From: Clostridium bornimense
GTDB lineage: Bacteria; Bacillota; Clostridia; Clostridiales; Clostridiaceae
Reading direction: 5' to 3'
NCBI RefSeq assembly: GCF_000577895.1
Contig: NZ_HG917868.1
Span: 2,480,001 to 2,544,000 of the forward strand
Length of the DNA: 64,000 nucleotides
The first letter of the stretch is position 1, and every line of letters starts with the position of its first letter. The position numbers were made by a program, and so were the translations under genes. This document shows, piece by piece, positions 40,945 to 49,840 of the stretch. The notes under the pieces were generated by a model. The model searched no databases and was not told where the DNA came from. It was given only the letters and a program-made list of their open reading frames with translations.

Positions 40945-42408
40945 CTACTTTTGTCTTATCTTATCTTGAGTTTTCATATACTTAGGTCTCTTCCAAAAAT
41001 ATTTCCAATCCATCCTTACAAATACATCTTTTTGATCTGATATATTACTATTAACTACTGGACTTAGATAAGATAATGTAAATGATTTTAATTTTACTAA
41101 ATGAATTAAAATTATTAATATCCCCACTGTAATTCCATATAATCCTAAGCAAGTTGATAAAGCTATTAAAAGAAATCTTATAATCCTCAATCCAAATGTT
41201 ATTTCATAACTAGGTGATATAAAAGATGTCACAGCGGTAACCCCAACAATTATAACCATTATCGGACTAACTATTCCTGCACTAACTGCTGCCTGACCTA
41301 TGATAAGTCCACCTACTATACCTATTGTTGAACCTATAGGTTTTGGTAGCCTTACCACTGCTTCCATTAATATCGCCATAGACACTTCCATTATTACTAC
41401 TTCTATAAATGCTGGAAAAGGAACACCCTCTCTCGCTGCCGCTATAGAGTAAGCCAATTTTGATGGTATTATCGATGGGCTAAATGACGTCACAGCTATA
41501 TAAAATGCTGGTAATAATACAGATAATAGTACCGCTACAACTCTTATAAATCTAGTAATTGATCCATATATGGACCTTTGATAATAGTCATCTGGTGATT
41601 GAAATAAATTAACTAGAGTTGCTGGTACAATTATTGCAAAAGGTGAGTTATCTACAATAATTGCTACTCTTCCTTCATATAATGCAGCGGCTACTACATC
41701 TGGTCTTTCTGTACTTTGAACTTGAGGAAATGGAGATAATGTATTTCTCTCAAGATATGATTGTATATATCCTGAATCCAATATCGCATCTAGCTTGATC
41801 TTCTGTAGCTCCTCTATAGTAGCTCGTAATACACCAGGGTTTACAATATCATCAATGTACATTATAGCTACATCGCTTTTCGATCTTACTCCTAATGTCA
41901 TTGGTTTAATCCTAAATTTAGGATCTCTTATTCTTCTTCTCACTAAAGCAGTATTAAATCTTATAGTTTCTGTAAACCCTTCTCTTGACCCTCGAATCAC
42001 CGTCTCTCCTGATGGCTCGCTTATACCTCTATTTGGCCACGCTCTAGTAGCTATGACAAAACCTGATTGATATCCATCGACAATCATCATAGTATCACCA
42101 CTAAGCATAGAAATTATCATTTTATGAAAGTTATCTTCATCTCTTAGATCACTTATTGCCATTAAACTATCTTTAAGATCATCCACATTATTTAAAACTA
42201 TATCTCTTCTTTTCATTAACGGCTTTAATATAAAATCATTAATGAGTACCTTATCTGCCATACCATCGATATATATAAGAGCACATTTAATATCACAAAC
42301 AGTAAACTCTCTATAAATAACGTCTGAATTGTCTTTTAACAACTCTTTCATATAATCCAAATTATTTTTTATTGATTTATCTATCCATTCTCGTACATTT
42401 TCCTCCAT
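40945..42408 (-). CDS. gerKA: Spore germination receptor subunit A, GerKA type
   Basis: About 487 residues: a soluble N-terminal part, then four or five membrane helices from about residue 285, with the family motifs DGMADKVLINDFILKP, RAWPNRGISEPSGETVIRGSREGFTE and FPAFIEVVIMEVSMAILMEA. The ATG at 42408 follows GAGGTGG; the in-frame GTG at 42420 lies at that ribosome site, which itself overlaps the stop of a small upstream ORF. Confidence 0.95.
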   Translation of the reverse strand: MEENVREWIDKSIKNNLDYMKELLKDNSDVIYREFTVCDIKCALIYIDGMADKVLINDFILKPLMKRRDIVLNNVDDLKDSLMAISDLRDEDNFHKMIISMLSGDTMMIVDGYQSGFVIATRAWPNRGISEPSGETVIRGSREGFTETIRFNTALVRRRIRDPKFRIKPMTLGVRSKSDVAIMYIDDIVNPGVLRATIEELQKIKLDAILDSGYIQSYLERNTLSPFPQVQSTERPDVVAAALYEGRVAIIVDNSPFAIIVPATLVNLFQSPDDYYQRSIYGSITRFIRVVAVLLSVLLPAFYIAVTSFSPSIIPSKLAYSIAAAREGVPFPAFIEVVIMEVSMAILMEAVVRLPKPIGSTIGIVGGLIIGQAAVSAGIVSPIMVIIVGVTAVTSFISPSYEITFGLRIIRFLLIALSTCLGLYGITVGILIILIHLVKLKSFTLSYLSPVVNSNISDQKDVFVRMDWKYFWKRPKYMKTQDKIRQK

Positions 42409-42416
42409 ATTCCACC

Positions 42417-42578
42417 TCACAATATAAATTTAGGTATACCATATAAAATCACTGATACAATAAATACAATTACTGAAACTGTTTTTCCTCGTTTATCATA
42501 ATTCTCCTTTGCCATACAAACAGTAAGTAATCCTATAAAAGTTAATATAACAAAATACCCATCTGCAAAAAATAACAT
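42417..42578 (-). CDS. Small two-helix membrane protein leading the gerK operon
   Basis: 53 residues, MLFFADGYFVILTFIGLLTV at the start, then a polar turn KENYDKRGK and a second hydrophobic stretch VSVIVFIVSVILYGI. AGAGGTGG is 4 nt before ATG. The TGA stop overlaps the ribosome site of gerKA, so translation is probably coupled. Some Bacillus germinant receptors have a small two-helix D subunit; similarity in size, shape and place suggests a comparable role, but sequence homology is not established. Confidence 0.65.
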   Translation of the reverse strand: MLFFADGYFVILTFIGLLTVCMAKENYDKRGKTVSVIVFIVSVILYGIPKFIL

Positions 42579-42678
42579 ATTTCCACCTCTTTCACGTTAA
42601 ATATATTTTTTCTATTTATTCATTTATTTATTCTTATTTTTCTATATAATATAATTAAGAAAACTCTGGAGGATAAAT

Positions 42679-43536
42679 ATGATAGTTAAATGTTACGGGA
42701 AAATTAATCTTTCTTTAGATGTTGTAGGTAAACGTGAGGATGGATATCATCTATTAGAGATGGTAATGCAAACAGTAGACCTGTATGATACTATAACTCT
42801 TACAAAGCTTTCTAGTGGTATAGAGATATGTTGTTCTAAGCCTTATGTACCTAATAATGAAAAAAACATAGCCTATAAAGCAGCTGAATTATTTATAAAT
42901 ACTTATTCTATAAAAGGCGGAGTAAAAATTAATATAGAGAAAAATATTCCAGTGTCTGCTGGAATGGCCGGTGGAAGTTCTAATGCTGCTGGTGTTCTTA
43001 GAGGCTTAAGAGATTTATATAAGGTTCCAGTCTCTGATAAAGATCTAGAAAAGCTTTCATTACTATTAGGTGCAGACGTTCCTTACTGCATTAAAGGGGG
43101 AACTGTTCTATGCTCAGGTATAGGCGAAAAAATGACACCGCTTAAACCTTTTAACAATGTGCCTATAGTAATTGTTAAACCAAACTTTGGTGTTTCAACT
43201 ATATATGTATACAAAAACTTTAATCTCGCTAAAGTTAATACACATGTTAACACTTATGATCTAATACGAGCTATGGATAATATGGATCTTAACGGTGTAA
43301 AGAATAATATGAGAAACTTATTAGAGAATGTAACTTTAGGTAGGCATAAGATTCTAAAATCTATAAAAAATGATATGATCAATAACGGAGCCATTGCCTC
43401 AATGATGAGCGGTAGTGGTCCAACTATATTCGGTATATGCGAAGATTCATTATCTGCACAAAAGCTTTATGACTTTTTTAAAGACAAATTTAATGATGTA
43501 TATATCACACGAACTATAGAACCAACTCACAATTAA
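42679..43536 (+). CDS. ispE: 4-diphosphocytidyl-2-C-methyl-D-erythritol kinase
   Basis: 285 residues of the GHMP kinase family. The N-terminal CYGKINLSLDVVGKREDGYHLLEMVMQTVDLYD and the ATP loop PVSAGMAGGSSNAAG are typical; MMSGSGPTIFGI is the third motif. It phosphorylates CDP-ME in the MEP isoprenoid pathway. GGAGG precedes ATG. yabG-veg-ispE linkage is kept on the other side of sipL. Confidence 0.97.
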   Translation: MIVKCYGKINLSLDVVGKREDGYHLLEMVMQTVDLYDTITLTKLSSGIEICCSKPYVPNNEKNIAYKAAELFINTYSIKGGVKINIEKNIPVSAGMAGGSSNAAGVLRGLRDLYKVPVSDKDLEKLSLLLGADVPYCIKGGTVLCSGIGEKMTPLKPFNNVPIVIVKPNFGVSTIYVYKNFNLAKVNTHVNTYDLIRAMDNMDLNGVKNNMRNLLENVTLGRHKILKSIKNDMINNGAIASMMSGSGPTIFGICEDSLSAQKLYDFFKDKFNDVYITRTIEPTHN

Positions 43537-43551
43537 CTTAGACTTCTTAAC

Positions 43552-43915
43552 ATGGCACAGGTATGAGGGCACAAGTCACAGGTATAGAGGAAATTCCTGC
43601 GGAATTTCTTAAATTATAAGTGTTGAGTTAAATGTTATAAGTTAGACTATATTTCTTATTTAGATTATAGTTGATATACAGGTCATTACATAGGGCTCAT
43701 GAAAGTTACACTTTCATGAAGCTTGGACTAGTATTTCTAGATTTATAGTAAATAAAAAACAACACTTAAGTATAATAGCTTTATATATTCGCTAAAGATA
43801 TAAATATATCACCATAATTGAGAATTATAACTTGCCGTCCGCAGGACTATAATAAAATTCCTTCTAAAGAGGAATTTTTACCTTACTTGTACCCTGTGCC
43901 TTCTAACCTGTGCCA
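43552..43915 (+). repeat. Dispersed structured repeat, copy E (full-length)
   Basis: Ends ATGGCACAGGT and ACCTGTGCCAT are perfect inverted repeats. Inside: H1 GAAATTCC-TGC-GGAATTTC (43590-43608), TAAGTGTT (43617-43624) with AACACTTA (43761-43768), H2 ATGAAAGT-TAC-ACTTTCAT (43699-43717), GTCCGCAGGAC (43837-43847), then AAAATTCCT/AGGAATTTT. The core matches copy A closely while the terminal repeats do not. It fills most of the gap between ispE and sipL. Confidence 0.85.
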
Positions 43916-43920
43916 TAATA

Positions 43921-43972
43921 AAAGGAACTATCACTAACAAATTTTCATTTTGTTGTGATAGTTCTTTATTTT
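43921..43972 (+). terminator. Terminator after ispE
   Basis: AAGGAACTATCAC and GTGATAGTTCTTT, followed by a T-rich run, placed directly after repeat copy E. It resembles the metK and DUF1934 terminators. Confidence 0.8.
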
Positions 43973-44108
43973 TTACCTTTAAAACGAAATACTATATACC
44001 TTTACCAATTATCAATTTACAAAGCTCAATTCACAATTAAATTGTACTTTAGAGAAATATCTTTTTCTTAAAGACCTCAGCATCGTGAATGGTTAAGTGC
44101 AACTTTTT

Positions 44109-45662
44109 CTATACAATAACTGCTCGTCCTTCTATAATAATTTTATCTCCTGGTTTTATAAGTTCCGGAATCTCTATTTCATTTATTTCCATTAATTTAT
44201 CCACAGTGGTGCTATACTTCTTAGCTATTTTCCACAATGTATCTCCACTTTGTACAATATAGATAATTATAGATGCCTTTTTAGGTGCTACACCTTCGAA
44301 CATCTCAATTCCTTGTATAAACTCTTTATGAGTACTATACTTCAATAAAACTTTAGCGGAAATCAATGCTTTAACACTTATTGTACCTGCTTCTATAAAT
44401 CCCTCTATATTTTCTAATGCAACAGTGTCCAATGCTTCCATCCCTATTCTACAACCCGGAATATCTATCGCTACAGCAAATGGTACTTCTTCGTCACAAT
44501 TATTGACATAGTTTTTATCATCTTTAGTTTTATAAATAGCATAAACCTTAAGTATTCCTTCAAGCACCACTCTGTCATCTACTATTTTTTTATCTGTTAC
44601 CATAGGCTCACCTGTCATAGACACTACATCTATAGGTACATCATCTACTTCTATATTCTCTTTTACTATAGTTTCATTTTGACCATTACCAAATAGTACG
44701 CTGATATCTTTATCTTCTTTTTCTAACTCAATCATTGATCCTGGAGAATAAGCATCATCGATAACCTCTATTTCGTCTTTTCCTACTACTTTGCAAACAA
44801 TATTAACTCCACATTCAATATCTATAATTCTAGATTCTCCTAATTCATCGTCCTTTAGTATAAAATCAAAATTATCAATTTTTATTTCTACTTCTTCTGT
44901 CATATCGGCGGTGGCATTGTTTATAATAACTTCTTCTTCGAAAGGCACCTCTTTCTCTAAATAATCTACGTCTCTTGAATTCTTACATTTATATATAGCA
45001 TTATATTTTATTGCACCAGCTACAATAACTTTCCCATCAAATACTTTGACATTTCTTTTACATACAATACCTTTACAACTTAATATCGTACCTATTTGAG
45101 GCATATCCATAGGCACCTTTAATGTACAATCATTTTTTAATGTAGCTGTACCTGCACCACCTAATTTATCTACTGTTAATGGATAATTTAAATATTGTAC
45201 TCCTTCTAAGTTTCCTATACCTTTGACAATGTCAACTTGTTCCTTTTTAAAACATTGACCTTTTACCTTTAATACTACTTCTACACAAACCTTTCTTTCA
45301 TTAACCATTGTAGACATAATATGTTCTATAAAAGCATCTACCTTTATATCCATCTTACTGTCACACTCAATAATATCTACATAGCATGAAAATTTTGATG
45401 TATACTTTGAGTTGAACACTTCACAATTGTCCTCTAGTTCAGCTAAGTATAAAACATTGTAGCAAATTTCTCCTTCAACATATATTTTATCTTGCATAGC
45501 ATCTTTGTTATTTATTTTATAGCTAGTCTCAACACCAACAATTTCTTTTACATCCGGATTAGTATCTGGAATTATAAAATCTTCTTTTAACATAACACTA
45601 GATGTATTTTCTCCAAAAAATTTTTCAAACTCTATATTTTCTTTTAAAAGTTCTACCGACAT
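44109..45662 (-). CDS. sipL: SipL-like spore coat morphogenetic protein
   Basis: 517 residues, no signal peptide. Several DUF3794 units (ENIEFEKFFGENTSSVMLKEDFIIPDTNPDVKEIVGVE at the start; KAYVNERKV-like blocks later) are followed by a C-terminal LysM domain, IVQSGDTLWKIAKKYSTTVDKLMEINEI, at about 467-510. This is the layout of SipL, the clostridial functional match of SpoVID, which binds SpoIVA and links coat to the spore surface. Placement near yabG, veg and ispE fits. Confidence 0.88.
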   Translation of the reverse strand: MSVELLKENIEFEKFFGENTSSVMLKEDFIIPDTNPDVKEIVGVETSYKINNKDAMQDKIYVEGEICYNVLYLAELEDNCEVFNSKYTSKFSCYVDIIECDSKMDIKVDAFIEHIMSTMVNERKVCVEVVLKVKGQCFKKEQVDIVKGIGNLEGVQYLNYPLTVDKLGGAGTATLKNDCTLKVPMDMPQIGTILSCKGIVCKRNVKVFDGKVIVAGAIKYNAIYKCKNSRDVDYLEKEVPFEEEVIINNATADMTEEVEIKIDNFDFILKDDELGESRIIDIECGVNIVCKVVGKDEIEVIDDAYSPGSMIELEKEDKDISVLFGNGQNETIVKENIEVDDVPIDVVSMTGEPMVTDKKIVDDRVVLEGILKVYAIYKTKDDKNYVNNCDEEVPFAVAIDIPGCRIGMEALDTVALENIEGFIEAGTISVKALISAKVLLKYSTHKEFIQGIEMFEGVAPKKASIIIYIVQSGDTLWKIAKKYSTTVDKLMEINEIEIPELIKPGDKIIIEGRAVIV

Positions 45663-45680
45663 ACTACCCCTCCTATAATT

Positions 45681-45760
45681 TTCTCGATAAAAATTAATAT
45701 AGAATAGTAATATTAATTCTTTCTCGATAAAAATTAATATAGAATTCTAATATCAATTAC
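45681..45760. repeat. Two tandem 40-bp repeats upstream of sipL
   Basis: TTCTCGATAAAAATTAATAT begins both units (45681-45720 and 45721-45760), and both continue with AGAAT and a related AT-rich tail. They lie 19-98 bp before the sipL start, so they could duplicate a promoter or binding site. Confidence 0.75.
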
Positions 45761-45866
45761 TTCTCTATAAGATTTATATATAATTTATCACTAAATTATT
45801 ACTGTTGATTAAAATTTATTTTTCTCCTTAAATTTCTACATTTTTCGTTTTATCTCATTTTTTTTA

Positions 45867-45895
45867 TTGACTTTAATTTCATTTTTATATATTAT
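45867..45895 (+). promoter_or_regulatory. Promoter of a candidate small RNA
   Basis: TTGACT (45867-45872), a 17-nt spacer and TATTAT (45890-45895) on the + strand, with no plausible ORF after it. Confidence 0.55.
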
Positions 45896-45901
45896 AAAAG
45901 A

Positions 45902-45988
45902 GGTTATTAACCATATAACCTCTCATAAATTCTCAATACCCTTTTATACCATTGGAAAGATGGATACCCACCATCTTTCTATTTTTAT
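45902..45988 (+). ncRNA. Candidate small RNA convergent to veg
   Basis: Starting about 7 nt after the -10 box, the sequence forms a 5' hairpin AGAGGTTA/TAACCTCT, a 30-nt single-stranded part, and then GAAAGATGG/CCATCTTTC (45955-45963 and 45971-45979), followed by TATTTTTAT, which looks like an intrinsic terminator. The predicted RNA is about 85 nt. The match to any known family is not evident. Confidence 0.45.
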
Positions 45989-46004
45989 ATATCAAAAAGA
46001 TAAA

Positions 46005-46028
46005 AAGAACTGCTATTTAGCAGTTCTT
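46005..46028 (-). terminator. Terminator of veg
   Basis: Perfect 11-bp stem AAGAACTGCTA/TAGCAGTTCTT with 2-nt loop, then TTTTATCTTTTT on the minus strand. With the candidate small RNA at 45902-45988 it accounts for most of the 440-bp gap between sipL and veg. Confidence 0.8.
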
Positions 46029-46102
46029 ATTATCTTATTCAATGTACTATAAATATTATTAAGCGCTTATACATTAGCAAATTGTTAAACTTTATTATAC
46101 TA

Positions 46103-46336
46103 TTATGTAAATAAAATTTGGACAGTCTTTGTTAATACATCTGAATAACTATAAGTCACTTTCCTTTGGGTGTCATCATCTAGTCTTACTATAAATATAC
46201 TAGGATAAGTTTGCTCTATAACTCCATTATTTACAGTTATCCTTTTTCTTCCTGTATTAGCTCTGAGTGTTACACACTCTCCCACGTGGCTCTCTATATT
46301 TCTCTTAATGGAGTCTAGCGTTTTTTTTGCTTCCAT
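46103..46336 (-). CDS. veg: Veg protein
   Basis: 77 residues, the Veg family (DUF1021): LDSIKRNIESHVGECVTLRANTGRKRITVNNGVIEQTYPSIFIVRLDD. In Bacillus it affects biofilm formation; its role in clostridia is open. The ATG at 46336 follows GAGGGTG. Its promoter is nearly perfect, as for the well-known strong veg promoter. Confidence 0.95.
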   Translation of the reverse strand: MEAKKTLDSIKRNIESHVGECVTLRANTGRKRITVNNGVIEQTYPSIFIVRLDDDTQRKVTYSYSDVLTKTVQILFT

Positions 46337-46362
46337 CGAAACACCCTCTTTCCACATTCTAT

Positions 46363-46391
46363 ATTATATCACCAATTTTATCCATTGTCAA
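46363..46391 (-). promoter_or_regulatory. veg promoter (full consensus)
   Basis: TTGACA (46386-46391), a 17-nt spacer, TATAAT (46363-46368), with a TG just upstream of the -10. The strongest sigma-A promoter in the window. Confidence 0.9.
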
Positions 46392-46427
46392 ATACCGACA
46401 ACTTTTATTAAGCCCGATTTTATGTAT

Positions 46428-46444
46428 CAGGGACACTCCCTGAA
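46428..46444. promoter_or_regulatory. Hairpin just after yabG
   Basis: TCAGGGA-CAC-TCCCTGA, 5 bp past the yabG stop and before the veg promoter. No T run follows, so it may stabilise or pause the RNA rather than terminate. Confidence 0.5.
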
Positions 46445-46449
46445 CTTTA

Positions 46450-47349
46450 TCATATATAGCTTGATTTAGGAAATCCCTCTCTATATTTCCCTCTTGTTTG
46501 TAATCCTCCTATACCATCGATGCCTGTTAACGTATTACCTATTGCCTGTTCTATCTCTACTACACTAGCTATATTGGTATAGGCTATTCTTTCACATAAA
46601 AATACTGGATCAAGACAATGTATAAGAACCCTCTTCGGTGAACTTGCAAAATTAGCTCCAGCATCTAATATCGATTCATAACAAGACTGACAAGCTCCAG
46701 CAAAAATAACTAAATCATCATAGTTAGGTTCATACTCTCTCAAATTAGTAACCGAGTCAACAAAATATTTTGAGTTCCTATAGTTTAATAAATCACCAAA
46801 ATCATCATTACTTCTTATCATTCCATCATGTCCCGTTAAAACTACAATGTCTGCTTTATATTTTTTTACTAAGTCAACAATAACATTGGGTTGTTCTTGT
46901 TCCGGTATAGCTATCCCTTCTGCTACTAACCCCAATTGTTTATAAGCTTTTAAACATTCATCTAGATATCTAGAATCTCCATCTACGTGTAATATTCTGC
47001 CCGGTCTACCGAAAAATAATTCTTTATTCTGAACTTTTTTTTTATCTTTTTTATTAACCTTATTCATTTGCACCACTTTTCCAGTATCTTGAGCCGCTAA
47101 ATTACTACCTCCTCTCATTTTCATTATTTTTTTTATATTATCTTTTACCTTCGAATCAAAAATCTCTTCCTTTTTACTAAATTCATGTGATGCATATTCT
47201 AAATCATCAATTGATGAATCTGCAATAATTCTCATATTACATCCTACTAGCATACATATAGTTTTTTCTTCTTTTTCTATAATATCTATAATCTCAAATG
47301 TCAAATCTTTTCCATGAGACTTCCTTACTACTTTATCTCCTATATTCAT
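46450..47349 (-). CDS. yabG: Sporulation-specific protease YabG
   Basis: 299 residues. The YabG layout is visible: an N-terminal SH3-like part (MNIGDKVVRKSHGKDLTFEI), a basic linker, and the catalytic region with GRILHVDGDSRYLDECL, DIVVLTGHDGMI, FAGACQSCYESILDAGANFASSPKRVLIHCLDPV. The conserved His in TGHDG and Cys in GACQS are candidate catalytic residues. YabG trims coat and cortex proteins, including SipL/SpoIVA in clostridia. It is followed by veg as in Bacillus. Confidence 0.96.
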   Translation of the reverse strand: MNIGDKVVRKSHGKDLTFEIIDIIEKEEKTICMLVGCNMRIIADSSIDDLEYASHEFSKKEEIFDSKVKDNIKKIMKMRGGSNLAAQDTGKVVQMNKVNKKDKKKVQNKELFFGRPGRILHVDGDSRYLDECLKAYKQLGLVAEGIAIPEQEQPNVIVDLVKKYKADIVVLTGHDGMIRSNDDFGDLLNYRNSKYFVDSVTNLREYEPNYDDLVIFAGACQSCYESILDAGANFASSPKRVLIHCLDPVFLCERIAYTNIASVVEIEQAIGNTLTGIDGIGGLQTRGKYREGFPKSSYI

Positions 47350-47451
47350 TTTTTACTCCTATATATTGCTCTTTATATATATTATTCATTAACCGAAAAA
47401 AGTGATAATAAATCCGTTTACTTATAGGACATTTATTATCACTCAATTACC

Positions 47452-48456
47452 TTATTCTTTATCAATATATATTTTTTTAAACTCTTCTATAAAATTAATA
47501 AACTTTTCTCTTTCATTAATAAGATCATTAATTTTTCTATCAAATATCTTTTGCCCCCAATTTACTTCATTATAATAAAATCTATTTGATAGTCTCCAAA
47601 ACCTTTGTGGAAACACTAAGAAAGCATATAAAACCTTATATTCTTCCTCTTCTATTGATGACACAGAATCATAAGCTTCTATTATAGTTTTTGCATATTC
47701 TATATTCCAATCAACTCTTTTTAATACTTTGATTAAAAAATTTGATATATCATACACTCTAACCTCTCTCTTACAATAATCAAAATCAATTACGTGAACT
47801 TCATTATTATCATCAACAATTATATTATGGTATGTATAATCGTGATGACAGAAATTTTTATCTTGTTCAGCTTTTTTGCATAACTCTAAATAAGCAGAAT
47901 CATTTAAAATTTCCTTTGCTCTAATACCTAACTTTTTAAATTCCTCATAATTCTTCAAATACATTAAATCAAATTCAGTTTTTTGATTTTTCTTTCTACA
48001 CATATCCCTCATTTTATCTAGAGCCTTAGTTCTTTTTTCCATGAGACTTGGCCATCTTCCAATATCAGTTTTTAATTTAGAATTTTCTGGTGGCTCATAT
48101 CCTTTTGATGCTTCATGTAGCCTTGCCAATGTCTTCGCTGCAGCTATTAAATCATCAATATTAGTAAAATCACACTCCCTTCCTTCAATCCATTCTGAAA
48201 GAGTATATATATCTTCATTAACAACAGCGTAAGATGTTCCATCAATATTTAAGTCATTCTTATCTACTTGATTAAAGCCATTGTTTCTTAAATGTTCTTT
48301 TGCACCATATACAAATAGTAATTTTTGTATCCCATAATTTACTTTTTTCAGACACTTATTCCCCTTATCTGTCTTGAGGAAGTATACCCCTTTGTTGGGC
48401 TTAATTGATTCAATCTTTATTCCAAATTGTCTCTCTATTTCAAACTCTCTCATCAT
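47452..48456 (-). CDS. CotS-family spore coat kinase-like protein, paralogue 1
   Basis: About 334 residues of the CotS/aminoglycoside-phosphotransferase-like fold. The catalytic loop CHHDYTYHNIIV and the metal-binding VIDFDYC are intact, so it may be an active small-molecule or sugar kinase. Lys-containing N-lobe and LARLHEASKGY are present. The ATG at 48456 follows GGAGGTG. It is divergent from a glycosyltransferase gene 130 bp away. CotS proteins are found in the spore coat; substrate is unknown. Confidence 0.88.
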   Translation of the reverse strand: MMREFEIERQFGIKIESIKPNKGVYFLKTDKGNKCLKKVNYGIQKLLFVYGAKEHLRNNGFNQVDKNDLNIDGTSYAVVNEDIYTLSEWIEGRECDFTNIDDLIAAAKTLARLHEASKGYEPPENSKLKTDIGRWPSLMEKRTKALDKMRDMCRKKNQKTEFDLMYLKNYEEFKKLGIRAKEILNDSAYLELCKKAEQDKNFCHHDYTYHNIIVDDNNEVHVIDFDYCKREVRVYDISNFLIKVLKRVDWNIEYAKTIIEAYDSVSSIEEEEYKVLYAFLVFPQRFWRLSNRFYYNEVNWGQKIFDRKINDLINEREKFINFIEEFKKIYIDKE

Positions 48457-48586
48457 ACCTATCACCTCCACATTTTAATATATGAAGGTAATATGTATTT
48501 TAGAATACTTATTGTCATAAAATAAATTAACACTTTATCATACTTCTAAATATAATAAATTATAGGAATTATGAAAGGACCTAGCC

Positions 48587-49711
48587 ATGAAAATAGGTTT
48601 TGATTGTAGACCCGCTAAGTGGTATAGAGGTACAGGTATAGGTACTTACGCTTACCAATTATTAAATATGTTTAATAATATAGATAAAGTTAACGATTAT
48701 GTACTCTTTGCACCATCCCCTTGGGATATGAATATAAATCTTAATAGTAATTTTCTTACTGCGACCAGTGAATCTTGTGGTTCAGGAGTATTTTGGGATG
48801 AAGTTAACATGCCTAATATAATAAAAGATAAGAACTTAGACATATATCATGTCCCTCAAAATGGTGTTGGACTTTCAAAGGACAAAATCTGCAAATACGT
48901 AATTACATTACATGATGTTATTCCATATAGAATGCCTAATACTGCTTCAGATAGGTATTTAAAAATCTTCAATGAAGAAATTCCTAAAGTAATTCCTCTT
49001 TGTGATGGAATTATTACAGTATCCAATTTTTCCAAAAGGGATATAATACGGTCTTTTAATTGTAATGAAGATAAAGTATATGTTACTCATTTAGCAGCTG
49101 AAGATATATATAAACCTTTATCAAAATCTAAAAGTTGTAGTCTAATAAAACATAACTACGGTATAGATGGAGATTTTATCTTATATATTGGTGGATTTTC
49201 TCCACGAAAAAATATAATTGGACTAATTGAATCATTTTCTAAGCTAATAACTTTATATAAAAAGAATATTTCTCTAGTAATTGCAGGTACTAAAGGTAAA
49301 TCTTACGACCTTTATCATTCTAGAGCTATCGACTTAAACATTGAAAATAAAGTTATATTTCCTGGATTTATAGAAATGAATCATATACCTTATATTTATA
49401 ACGCTGCAAAATTATTTGTCTATCCATCATTTTATGAAGGCTTTGGTCTTCCTCCTGTAGAGGCCATGGCTTGTGGAACTCCTGTAGTAACTTCTAATTC
49501 TACATCCATCCCCGAAATTGTTGGAGATGCTGCCATATTAATGGATCCTTATGATGTAGATGACTTATGTGAAAAAATGTATTTAGTACTTACAAATAAA
49601 GAATTAAAAGATTCCTTAGTATCTAAAGGTCTTGCTCGTTCTTCAGAACTATCTTGGGAGAAAACAGCAAAACAAACTTTAGATGCATATAGTTCAATCC
49701 ATGAAAAGTAA
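48587..49711 (+). CDS. GT4-family glycosyltransferase, paralogue 1
   Basis: 374 residues of the GT-B fold. An N-terminal [13 protein letters not shown] loop and the C-terminal [28 protein letters not shown] (EX7E motif) are typical of GT4 retaining enzymes. No membrane segment. It is about as long as, and clearly related to, the enzyme at 52713-53834. Pairing with cotS genes suggests work on spore-surface glycan; that is inference. Confidence 0.9.
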   Translation: MKIGFDCRPAKWYRGTGIGTYAYQLLNMFNNIDKVNDYVLFAPSPWDMNINLNSNFLTATSESCGSGVFWDEVNMPNIIKDKNLDIYHVPQNGVGLSKDKICKYVITLHDVIPYRMPNTASDRYLKIFNEEIPKVIPLCDGIITVSNFSKRDIIRSFNCNEDKVYVTHLAAEDIYKPLSKSKSCSLIKHNYGIDGDFILYIGGFSPRKNIIGLIESFSKLITLYKKNISLVIAGTKGKSYDLYHSRAIDLNIENKVIFPGFIEMNHIPYIYNAAKLFVYPSFYEGFGLPPVEAMACGTPVVTSNSTSIPEIVGDAAILMDPYDVDDLCEKMYLVLTNKELKDSLVSKGLARSSELSWEKTAKQTLDAYSSIHEK

Positions 49712-49713
49712 TA

Positions 49714-49764
49714 AAAAATAGCTATTGCAACATTAAGATAATTGCATATAGCTATTTTTTTAAT
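49714..49764 (+). terminator. Terminator of the first GT4 gene
   Basis: AAAAATAGCTAT and ATAGCTATTTTTTT enclose a loop of about 22 nt, a few bases past the stop. Confidence 0.85.
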
Positions 49765-49778
49765 CTAAACTATTAGTA

Positions 49779-49829
49779 GGGCATAGTGTATTAAATTTAA
49801 TACTCTCCATAGTAGTTACACTACTGCCC
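49779..49829. repeat. Inverted repeat resembling the ends of the dispersed element
   Basis: GGGCATAGTGTA (49779-49790) and TACACTACTGCCC (49817-49829) form an imperfect inverted pair just past the stop of the second cotS gene. The GGGCA.AGT motif is like the terminal repeats of copies D and E, but there is no core, so it may be a remnant. Confidence 0.35.
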
Positions 49830-49840
49830 ATAAAATATTT

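Noticed and set aside
45681-45760. Possible CRISPR array
   Set aside because: Only two directly abutting repeats with no spacers and no cas genes in the window.
45867-46052. 61-residue + strand ORF between sipL and veg
   Set aside because: Its TTG-type start coincides with the -35 box, it has no ribosome site and it runs through three hairpins; a small RNA fits better.
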